Source of the DNA: Gracilariopsis chorda
Lineage: Eukaryota > Rhodophyta > Florideophyceae > Gracilariales > Gracilariaceae
Assembly (NCBI GenBank): GCA_003194525.1
Contig: NBIV01000010.1
Span: 124,001-188,000, forward strand
Length of the DNA: 64,000 nt
Direction of reading: 5' to 3'
In this document: positions 9,818 to 20,025 of the stretch, piece after piece
Layout of the letters: each line of letters begins with the position of its first letter
Position numbering within the stretch: the first letter of the stretch is position 1
Position numbers and translations under genes: made by a program
Notes under the pieces: model-generated
The model's database searches: none
Told to the model about the DNA's origin: nothing
Seen by the model: only the letters and a program-made list of their open reading frames with translations

Positions 9818-11065
9818 TGGTACTCTCGAGGAGGGCATTCTTCTGATTCTAGCCCTACATTCACTTCTTTCGATGGACTGTCTGTAGTCGTTGTGATGTT
9901 TTTCTTCTACTTTGATAACGTTGCTGTGAGAGGAAAGACCGAAGACGATATGGCGCTCGAGCTTCTTGGCTTTCTAGAGAAGAAAGCCTTCGAGTTTTAT
10001 TATGATACTTACTCCATTAATGGTTCCCTCTCTGAAGAAGCAAAAGATTATCAATCCGTGAAACAAGCTTTTATCAATCGCTTTGGAAAAGTCCAAGAAC
10101 CTGAAGAAGATATTCGCCTGGCAATATCGGCTAAACTGGATTATGGAGATTTGTTTGGTTCCTTGAGTCAGATGGAAAACCTCTTCCAGAAAGCTGGATT
10201 CAATTGTAAGGCAAAATTTGGCCTGTTAAGAAAAGCGGTGATGGAATACGCTGATTTAGCTCAGTTTATCGTCTTTCGTGGTGCAGAAGATTATGAAGAG
10301 TTGAAAGTTCAAGTGAAAGCCTTCGATGCTGCCAAGAAAGCGATGGGTTTGCATGTTTCATTCACGGGCCCACCGAAGCGTATTGTCCAAAACCACAGGC
10401 CATTGGATCATTCTTCCCATCAAGGTTTAGAGTACAAGGTTGATAAATTATCCGAACAGTTTGCAGAGCTTACTCTTATGGTTAAAAAGTCACAGGCGGA
10501 GCGCAGAGATTACGAGAAAACATGCGCCTACTGTAGGAAGCCCGGTCACTACGCGTCTCAATGTGATGCCAACCCACACCGTGATACCAGATGTGCTAGG
10601 TGTGGAAAGCTTGGGCATTCTGAGATTGCTTGTTGGAGACGTATCAGGCCCGAAGGAACTCGAAAGGTGTCGGAAAACAGAGAGGAACAGAAAGATTCTT
10701 CGTCCGCCGCACAGAAGAGGTCTGATACCGTTTCCATCGTAACTGAGAACCCTCAGAGTGCCGAAGTCGTCGCTACGACCAAGAGAAGTGCCGATGGTGA
10801 AGCACTCCCGAAGCAGCGCCTTTCAGATGGCAGAGCACCTATCCCTTCCTTGTTGAACCCACCTGGCTATGAAGAGAGAATCCTCCACGCACAGGGTCAT
10901 GAGCAGAAGCAAAAGAAACAAAAACAGAAAAGGTCCAGGAAAGAGAGCATACAGGATCATGCAAGCAAGTATAATGTTCTAACGGAGCTGGCTAATGCCT
11001 CATCTGGGCTCACGTTTGGGCAATTAATCCGTGGAGACGCCGATGACGCTAAGAAAGAGATTTGA
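9806..11065 (+). CDS. gag: Unit 3 Gag
   Basis: 420-residue frame, identical in protein to unit 2 Gag by eye; one silent change (CCC to CCT) near 10101. Two CCHC knuckles are present. The ATG at 9806 is again supplied by the LTR, and the terminal TGA is at 11063-11065, with protease following in the same frame. Confidence 0.85.
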   Translation: MAPTWYSRGGHSSDSSPTFTSFDGLSVVVVMFFFYFDNVAVRGKTEDDMALELLGFLEKKAFEFYYDTYSINGSLSEEAKDYQSVKQAFINRFGKVQEPEEDIRLAISAKLDYGDLFGSLSQMENLFQKAGFNCKAKFGLLRKAVMEYADLAQFIVFRGAEDYEELKVQVKAFDAAKKAMGLHVSFTGPPKRIVQNHRPLDHSSHQGLEYKVDKLSEQFAELTLMVKKSQAERRDYEKTCAYCRKPGHYASQCDANPHRDTRCARCGKLGHSEIACWRRIRPEGTRKVSENREEQKDSSSAAQKRSDTVSIVTENPQSAEVVATTKRSADGEALPKQRLSDGRAPIPSLLNPPGYEERILHAQGHEQKQKKQKQKRSRKESIQDHASKYNVLTELANASSGLTFGQLIRGDADDAKKEI

Positions 11066-11977
11066 AAGTTCATTAGCCGAAAAAGCAATGTCCGGCGCTC
11101 TTTTGTTGCCACAGTTGGCAGACAGCCTAGACGTTTGAAAGTGGTTCCTGTAAGGATATATGGAACTGAAACCGAAGCTTTGCTTGATTCTGGTGCTGTC
11201 CCTAACCTCATGTCTACTAAGCTGTGCATGAAACTATGGTTGGAGCCCGAACCTAACTCAAAGAAGATCACGGTTGCTAATGGAACAAGCGCTGTATGTA
11301 AGGGTATACTTCATGATGTGCCCATTTCGTTCGGAGGCATTTCAATTCCATTGGACTTCCTTGTAATCGGAGGGCCTCCATTCGATATTATTGTTGGGTG
11401 TCCCACACTGGAGACCCTTCAGGCCTGCCTAGATCTTGGTAATCAACAAGTTAAGATGAAAATAGCTGGCAAGAAAGTGACAGTTGGGTTTGACTATGCT
11501 CGCGTTGAAGTATCAGAAGGGGATGAAGGTGACAAGAATAGCGACAATTTTACGTCTGACTCCGACGCTGCTTGTGATGAAAGCGATTCCGAGGAGGGTA
11601 ATGAACTGGTCGTCGCTCTGACAGGCAAGACTCAAGACGAAAGTAATGGCATGATACTAGAGTTGGACATCACTACTAAGGATCAGCATGATGAGTTGTT
11701 GTTCTCAAAGCTCTCTCATGTACCAGAGAAAGAACAAAAGGAGATGAGCTCATGCCTGAAAGAAGCTGATGTAATCGCGTGGTCACTAACAGATCTGCGC
11801 CCTGCCGATGTCCCCGTCTCATATTCCTTCGAGCTCACCGTTGATAAGCCAATATACTTCTGGGCAAGAAGAATGTCCCCGAAGCACAATGAGTTCATTC
11901 GAAAGGAAATAGATCTCCTACTTGAAGCCGTATTATTACCCCTTCTTCGTCAACCTGGTCGTTCCCAGTGGTCATAG
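11066..11977 (+). CDS. Unit 3 protease plus linker
   Basis: Same frame as Gag after TGA. DSGA active site present. One substitution relative to units 1 and 2 (ACLDLG for ACVDLG, near 11429). The shared one-base loss before RT recurs at about 11929, ending the frame at TAG 11975-11977. Confidence 0.82.
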   Translation, partial: KFISRKSNVRRSFVATVGRQPRRLKVVPVRIYGTETEALLDSGAVPNLMSTKLCMKLWLEPEPNSKKITVANGTSAVCKGILHDVPISFGGISIPLDFLVIGGPPFDIIVGCPTLETLQACLDLGNQQVKMKIAGKKVTVGFDYARVEVSEGDEGDKNSDNFTSDSDAACDESDSEEGNELVVALTGKTQDESNGMILELDITTKDQHDELLFSKLSHVPEKEQKEMSSCLKEADVIAWSLTDLRPADVPVSYSFELTVDKPIYFWARRMSPKHNEFIRKEIDLLLEAVLLPLLRQPGRSQWS

Positions 11978-14384
11978 ACTCTAAGAAAGATGGATCTCCA
12001 AGGTTTTATGTGGACTACCGAGAAGTCAATAGGGTCATGAAGGCCGGTCGCTGGCCGCCGCCTCCAATGGAGGAAATCTTTGACGACCTTGGCAGGTGTT
12101 GCGTGTTCACTACACTCGATCTGTTTCCTGGATACTGGCAAGTGAGAATGTCTGAAGAATCCAAAGAGATGACTACTTTTGTTTGCAGGTATGGAACTTT
12201 CATGTTCGAAGTCATGCCTTTTGGTCTAATGAATGCTCCCTCTACCTTTCAGCGGATGATGGATTATGTTCGTAGAGATCTGCCGTTTGTGAGAGTCTAT
12301 ATTGATGACGTTGTTATATTCTCTAATAGCCTGGAAGAGCATACTGTTCATCTGAAGGTACTGCTGAAACGCATTAGTAAGCACGTCCTTAAGCTTAAGT
12401 TGTCAAAGTGTTTCTTTGCACTCCCGAGAATATCTCTTCTTGGACATGTCATTGATTCCAGTGGAGTATCTTTGGACTATTCAAAGATTGAGAAGATACA
12501 GGACGCCCCAATCCCCAGAACTACGACAGAGCTAAGGTCATTTCTGGATTGGCAGGGTCCTATCGCCGATTCATCAGAGGCTTTGCAGAGACATCTTCAG
12601 CTCTTCACAGTGCTACATCTGGGACCAGGACTCTGACATGTACCGATGAGATGCTTGATGCCTTTCACAGTTTGAAGAAGAAGCTGACAGAGCCCCCATT
12701 GTTATCGTTTCCAGACTGCGGGGAGCCTTTCATTGTGGAGACCGACGCTTCCAGTGTTTCCCTTGGCGCAGTGCTATCTCAGAAGAAACAGGATGGAAAG
12801 ATTCACCCACTGCAATTTGCCAGTCGTACCATGACTGCAGCAGAGAAAAATTACTCTGCATGCGAAAGAGAAGCTTTGGCGGTCATATTTGCTCTTAAGA
12901 AGTTCAGGGTGTATCTTCTTTCGTCCGTTCCATTCAAGGTTATCACTGATCACATGGCTCTGCGTTATGCATTCCAGAAGCGAGATATACATGGAAGCTT
13001 GGCACGCTGGCTCGATTTCCTGGCTGAATATGACTTCGAGATTGAGTACCGCGCAGGCAAGGATAATGGTGCTGCCGATTATCTCTCTAGGGTCGTTCAT
13101 GGAAATGAAGTTGAAGTGCACGAAGACGAAGGGGATTTGGTTTGTATGGTCTCTGACGCCCTACAGTTTTCTGGAATAGAACCGTACTATGCTAATATTG
13201 CTCGCTACCTTTCTGGGTTGCCTTCTGATGAGGAAGAGGCCTACATCCGTCAGGCGATCCGACGAAACGCTAAGCGGTTCCTTGTCTGGGAAGGGAAGCT
13301 CTTCAGAAGAATGGTGAATCACCTACGAGTTGTTCCGGACATCAAACTGAGACAAAACATTATCAAGTCGTTTCATGATGAGATCGGACATTGGGACGTA
13401 AAGGCTACGAGGAAGATGATCACTGAGAGGTTCTGGTGGCCCAATATTTACCAAGAAATTGGAGAATATGTCAAGAGTTGCGATGAATGTCAGAGAATGG
13501 CCCCATTGCCCAAGTACTACAGGAACATGCATACTCCCATGTCCTCTCTTTTTGATGTATACTCGATTGAATTCGCAGGTCCATTCCCGAAAAGCAAGTA
13601 CGGGCACAGGTTTCTTCTGGTTTGTGTGGAGCACTTGACTGGCTGGCCTATTTCTATTCCCACCGAAACATCTACGTCACAAGTGGTTATTGAGTTTGTG
13701 AAGAAGATGATCATTTCTCCTTTCGGGCTGCCTAGAATCATTGTGTCGGACAACGCGACTTGCTTCACTTCTAACTCACTTTCAGCTTTCATGGAAGAAA
13801 ATGGTATCAAGTGGAAGACAGTCCTGGCTTACGCTCCCATGTCGAATGGTAGAGCTGAAAGAATGGTTGCTACACTTAAGCGGTCGGTTGGAAAGATGGT
13901 GCTTGCAAACCATTCTAGTTGGGACGATGAGCTTTCTTCTGTACTTTATGGATACCGTCGCAGACACCTAGCCAGTGAAACCTCACCTTTCGAGCTACTT
14001 TATGGCGTGAGGCCGCGCATGGCCCGAAAGGAGGATGGCATGGTTACCAGAAGGACGAATCCTAGGGACACATTCAGAGCAGTCGAAGCTTTAGCAGCAT
14101 CTAACCCCAGGGCGGAGCGTTCTGCGCTCAGACGCAGGCAAAATGTTGACGAGAAGAAGATACAGAAGTTTCAAGTTGGCGATCTGGTTTTGGTTGCAAA
14201 GGGAAAGGCCTTGAATACAACAATTAAGTGGCCTGCATTATCTTCGAAGTTCTTTGGCCCATGTAGTGTTGTGAGAGCCATGCACCCCCGCTACACATTG
14301 GTCTCCCCACACAATCGCTACACCAGACATGGCATACACGCTCGTCGCTTGAAGATGTTCTTTCCGCGTCCGAATGGAGTTTAG
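11968..14384 (+). pseudogene. pol: Unit 3 Pol, broken by a private 1-bp deletion
   Basis: It has the same content as unit 2 Pol, but the GGG at about 12546 is reduced to GG. RT therefore terminates at 12636 (RSFLDWQGP...), while the rest of the connection domain, RNase H and integrase continue in another frame (12549-14384). The integrase Glu substitution is at 13569-13571. The unit thus has three lesions: the two shared by the array plus this private one. It cannot encode a complete RT-integrase polyprotein. Confidence 0.88.
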
Positions 14385-14427
14385 ATTTTCAAGGTTGCCG
14401 TGGCGTAGCAACCTTTAGGGCTGGGAT

Positions 14428-15494
14428 TGTGTCGGTCGCAAAATTCGTAGAATATTCCAGCACTGCTGGAACACACGTCTAGAGTGCTCCAGCAATGTCA
14501 GGGGCATTGTAAGCTTCGCCGGCCTAGCACTACCACTGTATTTCAGTGATGCAGTCGCCAGTTGCTAAATTACTATTGGTTAGTGTGCAGCTCCAGAGGC
14601 TTCTGGAAGCCAATGGAGTAACCTAGACGCACACATGAGTAAGTAGAAAGTAGTAATACGTTTTTGTGTTGTTTTGCATGCTTTTTGACTCTATAAAAGG
14701 GCGAGTTGAGTCGCAAACTTCGGTCTGGACTCACCTCAAGGAGAACCACATCTCAAGTCCTCACCCCCACAACTGTGTCAACTATTACTATCAACCATCA
14801 ACTCTCAACTGCACTTAGTGAGGCGCTTGGTGCTTTGTGCGTACTTGGAGTGGGGCATTACCGTCGCTGAGACCGGTTGAAGCGCCCTTGGCGTGGACGG
14901 GAGACAGGTAGTGTGCACCAAAGGCCCTGCTGTCGTCTGTGAGCCCCCAGCGGAGCTTTGCTCGGATAACGGTGACGGTGGAAAGACCTGGTGGTGTTCG
15001 GACCGAGGTGCTTGACGGGAAGCTGTCCGCAGGCGACGTGCCGTGCAACCTCTCCTGCAAAGGGCCAGATTGGGTATAGAGTGAAATCATATCCCGCTGT
15101 TAGTAGCTCTCCTTTGGAAGCCCTATAAGGATTGTACGCACCTGCTTCTGGTTGGTGCAGAAGTGGATAGGCTGCAGAAATCACTTCACATCCGGAGTGT
15201 CTTACCAGAAGCCGGGCGTCTGACTCCTAGTGACCCTTGAAATAACTCTTGGGTTGGGCGCCGTTTCAAGAAGTATCAAGAAGTTTGTATTTGGATTGAG
15301 CCTTGTGCTCTCCTTTTGTATTTGTTGTTATCGTTGCAGGTTGAGTCCTTTTGGTCCCTGCATTGGTTGTTCATTTGATCTTTTGATCGTGTTGTTTCAT
15401 CTTTTGGGGCTTCGAGCTACGAGGAATACCTTTTTTAGGGTAATTTGTCATTTATTTTGGCCCCCTGCGTCACCGTCTCGTGATGGCGCCCACA
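14428..15494 (+). repeat. LTR 3 of family A (terminal)
   Basis: This is the last 1067-bp LTR of the array. After its final CA at 15494 the sequence becomes unrelated (GCTACCAAATG...), with no primer-binding motif or Gag, so this is the true right end. It carries at least four private substitutions (near 15017, 15366, 15450 and 15475), more than the internal LTRs. Confidence 0.9.
14692..14698 (+). promoter_or_regulatory. LTR 3 TATA box
   Basis: TATAAAA in the terminal LTR. A transcript from here would read out of the array into flanking DNA at 15495 onward. Confidence 0.65.
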
Positions 15495-16130
15495 GCTACC
15501 AAATGTCCGGCGGACTTCATTTAAAAGCTGGAGCGTGAGCTCGGCATACTAGTATCCCCGTCCGCTATGACAGCTGTCCTGTAGTTAGTCTATTCCAATA
15601 AATGAGGTACAGAACTGTACAAGTGTACACCCGCCCGCGTACTTCACTTGCCCAAATGCCAGTGCTATACGTGGACACGCCACGGCCGATGGTGGCAAAG
15701 TGCAGGGCGGAAGTCCTAGAAAACACTAGAAAAATCAGGGCACCGCCCACTAAATTAACAGTACGCTGCACCGTAATGGCTGTAGGGAAGCGCAATGCTT
15801 TACCACAAGATGCTGACCAGTCGGGCGTGCCTCAGCGGTCAGTAGAAGGATTTCCTAGAAATTCCAGGCGGAAGATGGGCTCGGTGATCCGAGCGGTAGA
15901 AGTCAGGAGACGCCGGTCGAGGGCTGCGGAACTGGACGGGCAATTGCGTCAGGCGTGGTCAGGGAGCACGCGTAGAGCGTTGGGGGTCATGTACAGCTCG
16001 TGGTTTACCGTTGCAGAGTAGTAGTACAAGCTAGTAGGCATTCTGTATCGCCAACTAGAACAAGCAACTAGTCCATTTGGTGGGATGACGTCTGCCTTTA
16101 CTAGTTCATGGGGCGGGGGGTACTGTCATC
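15495..16130. other. Spacer right of the array, no recognised gene
   Basis: An open frame of 139 codons (15602-16021, plus) is basic and low in recognisable motifs; I do not regard it as a gene. The stretch ends in a G-rich run (GGGGCGGGGGG, about 16109-16119) that resembles a retroelement polypurine tract. Confidence 0.4.
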
Positions 16131-16490
16131 CTAACTAGACCCGCCGGACCCGAGGTGCACCTCCGTGACGAACCACCTCGGGAAATATGGGCCAATAGCG
16201 GGCCTGCGTACGCACTACCTAAAAAGTAGTTAAAAAGTATCTAAGGTCTTACAGGCATGCCTGCCCTTCCTTCCGGTCGGGCACGTGTAACCAGTCCCAA
16301 CAGTCCCCAGGCGCACCGTGCCGGTCAGGTGCACTCTTGCCATCTGTCCACCGTCCGGTCTCCCACGTCATCGTGCATCGGTGTTTGCTGTCGCCCGTCA
16401 TGATCTGACGCCCGTAAAGTTGCTCTAACACAATGGCCAGGTCTCTAGCTTCTATATAACCGCAAACGCTACTGTGTTGCAATTAAAGAA
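16124..16490 (+). repeat. Possible solo or truncated LTR
   Basis: It starts TGTCATCC a few bases after a G-rich polypurine-like tract and contains TATATAA near 16453-16459 and CAATTAAAG near its end, the layout of a U3 and promoter. A stretch near 16190-16250 (CAATAGCGGGC ... CACTACCTAAAAAG) resembles one at 32905-32960, suggesting dispersed relatives. No second copy with a matching target duplication is visible, so this call is weak. Confidence 0.3.
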
Positions 16491-16912
16491 AGCAGCCAAA
16501 TGCCATGATATCTTTCTCATGTTTCTTTAGCGTAGTGTTTGACTTTTGGACATAAAGATTTGATGGTCCCGAACATACATTAGACCAAAGATGCGATGAT
16601 TCAGCTTCTGGTACAAAAAGTTCTGTACGTTGTAGAAGAGAGGCGCATTGAAATTGAAAATGAAGCTTGTGACCACTTTGAAGCATGGGTCCTATTGGGT
16701 CTGAAGTATGAATTATCATAATATCAGAAAAGAAGCGTACTAGAGTACATCAGTGTTCATGAACTGCTGCTCGATCGTTCCTCTTTAGACCGGCTTTGTA
16801 ATATCGACAGACAAGCAGCCATATTACAAGTGAGATGGGTGCCAAAATGCTTTCTTCTCTATTTTCCTGAGGCCAGGGAGACATGATTTACTTTACTTTC
16901 ACTCACGAGGGT

Positions 16913-17783
16913 TGTAGTGCAATGGCCCGTCGAGGGTATGCCGCAATCGGTCTTCATAAGGATTTGATCCGCTCCCGGCTGCCACAACCGTGGTTATGAA
17001 TGGTATTAGCTTCACTAGCCCCATTTGGGGGTGTCCCTAGGAAGGGTAGTAATTGTGGCCACGTGTGCCGATATTGGCCCGATGACGGGTGCGCCGTGGC
17101 AAGCCTGCCACGGTTGCACATCTGTACTACAGTAGCCGGCCTTGCCGGGTGGCTAGATATTTCTAGATATTTATTTTAATATGTTGAAGTGCCGTATATA
17201 AGTGGCGGCACTGCCGCCACTGTACGGAGAAGTAAACCTCAAGGAGGAACTGGGCTCTGTTCATCTAGCCGCTTGCGCACGGTCACTAACCCCTCCCGGG
17301 GAATACCGCCGCAACACCGGGTTGAGCAACCTGCCTCCGTCTTTGAGGAGTCCGGAACCGTCGTTACGGCTATTTCTTTATTGTTTCTTTTGCCTATTAT
17401 AGGTTTCTTCCGTCATACGGCCTCTGTTTCTCTGCCCTGTTATACAGGTTGGCCCCCATCGTATAGGGATCTGATTTCCCACTCTCGCGAGTCTGCGCTC
17501 CGCAAGTGCGGCTTGTTTGTTGATCATTTGTCCCACAACCGTTGGGCTGGGTACTGTGCTACCACCTCTCGTGGATTCTCCGACGGAGTCGGCTTGCTTG
17601 GCCGGTTCTTACCCTCTGACTGCACGCCCAGTACGGGGTCGCCCGGATTTACACCCGGCTCGTGTCGACCCTATCAGAGGGCTCTCTCGCTGTGCCGCCT
17701 CTCATTGAGAGCAAGCTTGAACACCTTGGTGGTGCTTCCGCGACGCGGCTCGTGTCTGTGCCACGTTCGTAGTTTGCACTACA
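16913..17783 (+). repeat. Family C 5' LTR
   Basis: TGTAGTGC ... CACTACA. It contains TATATAA at 17195-17201 and, a base later, a perfect 9-bp inverted repeat (GTGGCGGCA/TGCCGCCAC, 17202-17220). The long transcribed part after the TATA box (about 580 bp) carries open frames that I regard as chance. Confidence 0.93.
17195..17201 (+). promoter_or_regulatory. Family C 5' LTR TATA box
   Basis: TATATAA at 282 bp into the LTR, the probable core promoter of the element; the 3' LTR copy is at 25687-25693. Confidence 0.65.
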
Positions 17784-17786
17784 AAC

Positions 17787-17806
17787 TGGTCTCCCGACCT
17801 AGAACC
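17787..17806 (+). other. Family C primer-binding site
   Basis: TGGTCTCCCGACCTAGAACC starts three bases after the LTR end, the usual place for a tRNA 3'-end complement. It is unlike the site used by families A and B. The tRNA was not identified. Confidence 0.6.
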
Positions 17807-17947
17807 GGATCTAGTGCCAACATCGTTGGAGTTCGCTTGCCGTGTTGGTGCCCATTCCGTTGGGAGTACCCGTCTTAACGGTTCTTTTCTTTCGCTCGTC
17901 TTGGGAACTGGACTTGGTTGCCATTGGCCGACTGTGTCGGTGAAGCT

Positions 17948-19987
17948 ATGTCATCCCGTGGTCGGGGTGGCCCTTCGAAGGCCGCTTCGGTCCCCGGATC
18001 ATCCGGCTTACCGCGTGGTCTGCCCCCGCTTCCGAGGGATATTCTCGATATCCCTGGAGAGGGCGACCGAAATCCGGCTCCTCGAGGTGCCCGCTCTGAT
18101 GCAGGCGCCCCACCCGCTCGTCAACCAGCCTCTCAGCCCGCTGTTGCGGCTACTTCCGCTTTGGCGGCTAACCCTGCTGTCACGGAGGGCGAGGCAATGT
18201 CATCTCGGTCTGACGAGTATACGCTCCGCGACGTGGAGGCACACATGCGAATTCTCCAGAACTCGCACGTGGGCCTACTACAGGAGATGACAAAAATCCG
18301 GCAACGGCTGGCTGAAGCCGAAGCTGGGAATGCTACAGAAGACGTCCGTGTTCTACGGTCTGATGTCAACCAGATTATGGAACACCGACAAGTGTCGGCT
18401 GTCCTGCACGAGCAGGCTGCCACACGTTTAGACCGCTTGGCGGCCCGTCTTGAGACGGTTGAGCAGACCCTCATCGCAGATGCGGTTGCTCCCGGAGTAC
18501 CGGTTTCCGAAGGTTCTCGGCACTCACACCGCTCCCGGGACCGCCCGGCAAAGAAGAAGAAGAAGGTCAAGGTGGAATCGGACTCTTCTTCTTCGTCCTC
18601 TTCTGAGGATGAGCCTCATCCAGAGGGTTCTTCTACCGAGTCGTCGGACGCGGAGAACGAACGCTCTCGTCACCGTGCTTCCCGCTCGCGGGCTACTGAA
18701 GTCACGCAGAGTGCTGCGCGAGGCCGTACGAAAGGACGGAGACACCTTGGATTAAAGGAATTGAAGCCGACCAATTTGTTGTATCAAAAGTTACTTTCAT
18801 ACCGATACTATCGGCTAGAAGATACCACGCCCCAGAGGACCCCTCGTGGGACGGGTAAGGTCCGAAACCATCTCCGCCAAATGGAGCTCACAATGAAGGC
18901 CCACAAGTTTTCGGGGGAAGATCCAATCCTTGTGTTGGATTTTCTAAGCCGCTTCGTTGCGGAAGCCGATATCCTTCGGATGAGTGAGGCTCAGGCCTAT
19001 ATTGCGTTGCCGTATTTTCTTACGGGTCTAGCCGAAGATCAGTTCAATTCGGTGCGGGGCTCTACCCGAGCCTCCGAAGGAGGAGTGACTTGCTGGCCGG
19101 AGGCGGTTCAATATCTGTTGCGTTCCTACGCGACAGGAAACGCCATACAAGGCGCAATACTCGCGCTGCGAGACACGACGCAAAAAGCCGACGAGTCGGA
19201 AACTGTCTATTCGACCCGCCTCAATAAGGCTTTCCACCGTTGTGGCAATGTGTTCTCGGCTGCCGAGCGTTGCACCATGTTCGTCGATGGATTAACCCGA
19301 ACCATCGGTGGACTAGTGGCCCGATATCGGGAAAACAATCGCCGGGTTTCTTACCTGGAATTGGTACAGTTTGCCCAAGCAGAGGGAGATGCAGTTCGCG
19401 CCCGAGCTGGGATTGGTTCTCGAACCCGCCGCTTGCTTCATGTAGAAGCGCGGAATGTGCCTCTGCCTCATTCGCGAGGATCAGCCCAGGGGGGTTATGA
19501 CAACGTCCACCTGTTACAGGGCGACGAGTCTTTGCCGAGTTCGGAATTGCCGTCGACAACGGAACCGTCTGCCACGGATGTGGACCCCGCATTGTATGTT
19601 GGTAGGCAAGTTCCGGCACTGCCGGTGCCGCACTCTAGTGGATATCGAGCCCAACGCCCTGGATGGAGGGACCCTTTCCCTCCGCGTCAGGAGCGTCGAC
19701 CGGCAAACCCGGAGCTTCTTCGACAGTTGATTTGTCACACCTGTTACAGGCACGGACATATTGCGCCAAATTGTCTATTGCCCGTTAGGGATATGGCAAA
19801 GATTGTCTCTCACTACGAGTCGTTGACGCCCGCCGAGCGGGAACGTGTCCCCGAGAAGTCGTACCTTCGCGCGAAGGCGGATACTCAGCCTGAGAGACAG
19901 GATACTGTACCACCTCTTGGTGGAAACGTAGCCGCACCTGCGGAATTGCCACCTCCGCAGACTAGCGGCGAAGCTCAGAAAAACTGA
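17948..19987 (+). CDS. gag: Family C Gag
   Basis: The start is the ATG at 17948 (MSSRGRGGPSK); upstream in-frame starts are non-ATG. The frame encodes about 679 residues. The order is a basic, Pro/Ala-rich N-terminus; a likely coiled coil (about residues 85-170, RDVEAHMRILQNSHVGLLQE onward); a Lys-rich then Ser/Glu-rich low-complexity stretch; the capsid-like Retrotrans_gag region (about residues 300-490, with KFSGEDPILVLDFLSRFV and EDQFNSV); and near the C-terminus one CCHC knuckle (CHTCYRHGHIAPNC). Gag should assemble the virus-like particle and bind element RNA. The stop TGA at 19985 is immediately preceded by GAAAAAC, and Pol lies in the -1 frame. Confidence 0.92.
   Translation: MSSRGRGGPSKAASVPGSSGLPRGLPPLPRDILDIPGEGDRNPAPRGARSDAGAPPARQPASQPAVAATSALAANPAVTEGEAMSSRSDEYTLRDVEAHMRILQNSHVGLLQEMTKIRQRLAEAEAGNATEDVRVLRSDVNQIMEHRQVSAVLHEQAATRLDRLAARLETVEQTLIADAVAPGVPVSEGSRHSHRSRDRPAKKKKKVKVESDSSSSSSSEDEPHPEGSSTESSDAENERSRHRASRSRATEVTQSAARGRTKGRRHLGLKELKPTNLLYQKLLSYRYYRLEDTTPQRTPRGTGKVRNHLRQMELTMKAHKFSGEDPILVLDFLSRFVAEADILRMSEAQAYIALPYFLTGLAEDQFNSVRGSTRASEGGVTCWPEAVQYLLRSYATGNAIQGAILALRDTTQKADESETVYSTRLNKAFHRCGNVFSAAERCTMFVDGLTRTIGGLVARYRENNRRVSYLELVQFAQAEGDAVRARAGIGSRTRRLLHVEARNVPLPHSRGSAQGGYDNVHLLQGDESLPSSELPSTTEPSATDVDPALYVGRQVPALPVPHSSGYRAQRPGWRDPFPPRQERRPANPELLRQLICHTCYRHGHIAPNCLLPVRDMAKIVSHYESLTPAERERVPEKSYLRAKADTQPERQDTVPPLGGNVAAPAELPPPQTSGEAQKN
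19978..19984 (+). promoter_or_regulatory. Candidate -1 ribosomal frameshift site
   Basis: GAAAAAC directly precedes the Gag stop TGA. In the Gag frame it reads G AAA AAC TGA. After a -1 slip it reads on into CTG AGT GCG, which is open into Pol. Shape and position fit an X-XXY-YYZ slippery heptamer except that the first base is G, not A. Downstream RNA structure was not assessed. Confidence 0.55.
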
Positions 19988-20025
19988 GTGCGGGAGCCTC
20001 CAGCAATGGAGAGGCGTCCCCAACC

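Larger units (their letters stand above)
1..15494 (+). mobile_element. Tandem array of Ty3/gypsy elements, family A (three internal regions, shared LTRs)
   Basis: Three internal regions (1-3072 partial, 4140-8750, 9818-14427) alternate with single 1067-bp LTRs (3073-4139, 8751-9817, 14428-15494). The repeat period is 5678 bp, and 5677 bp in the last unit. Copies differ by only a handful of substitutions and one 1-bp deletion. There is no host sequence between units, so this is an (internal-LTR)n array and not independent insertions. Domain order is Gag with two CCHC knuckles, protease, RT, RNase H, integrase, which is Ty3/gypsy. The array ends cleanly at the CA of the third LTR. The left end is outside the window, so a target duplication cannot be checked. 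A collapsed or expanded assembly is an alternative explanation for the copy number. Confidence 0.93.

Noticed and set aside
15602..16021. 139-codon plus-strand frame right of the array
   Set aside because: Basic, low-complexity composition, no motif, and next to a possible LTR relic; no support as a gene.
17189..17878. 229-codon frame in the chromovirus 5' LTR and leader
   Set aside because: It lies in the LTR and leader, ends before Gag, and its copy in the 3' LTR ends differently; treated as chance.
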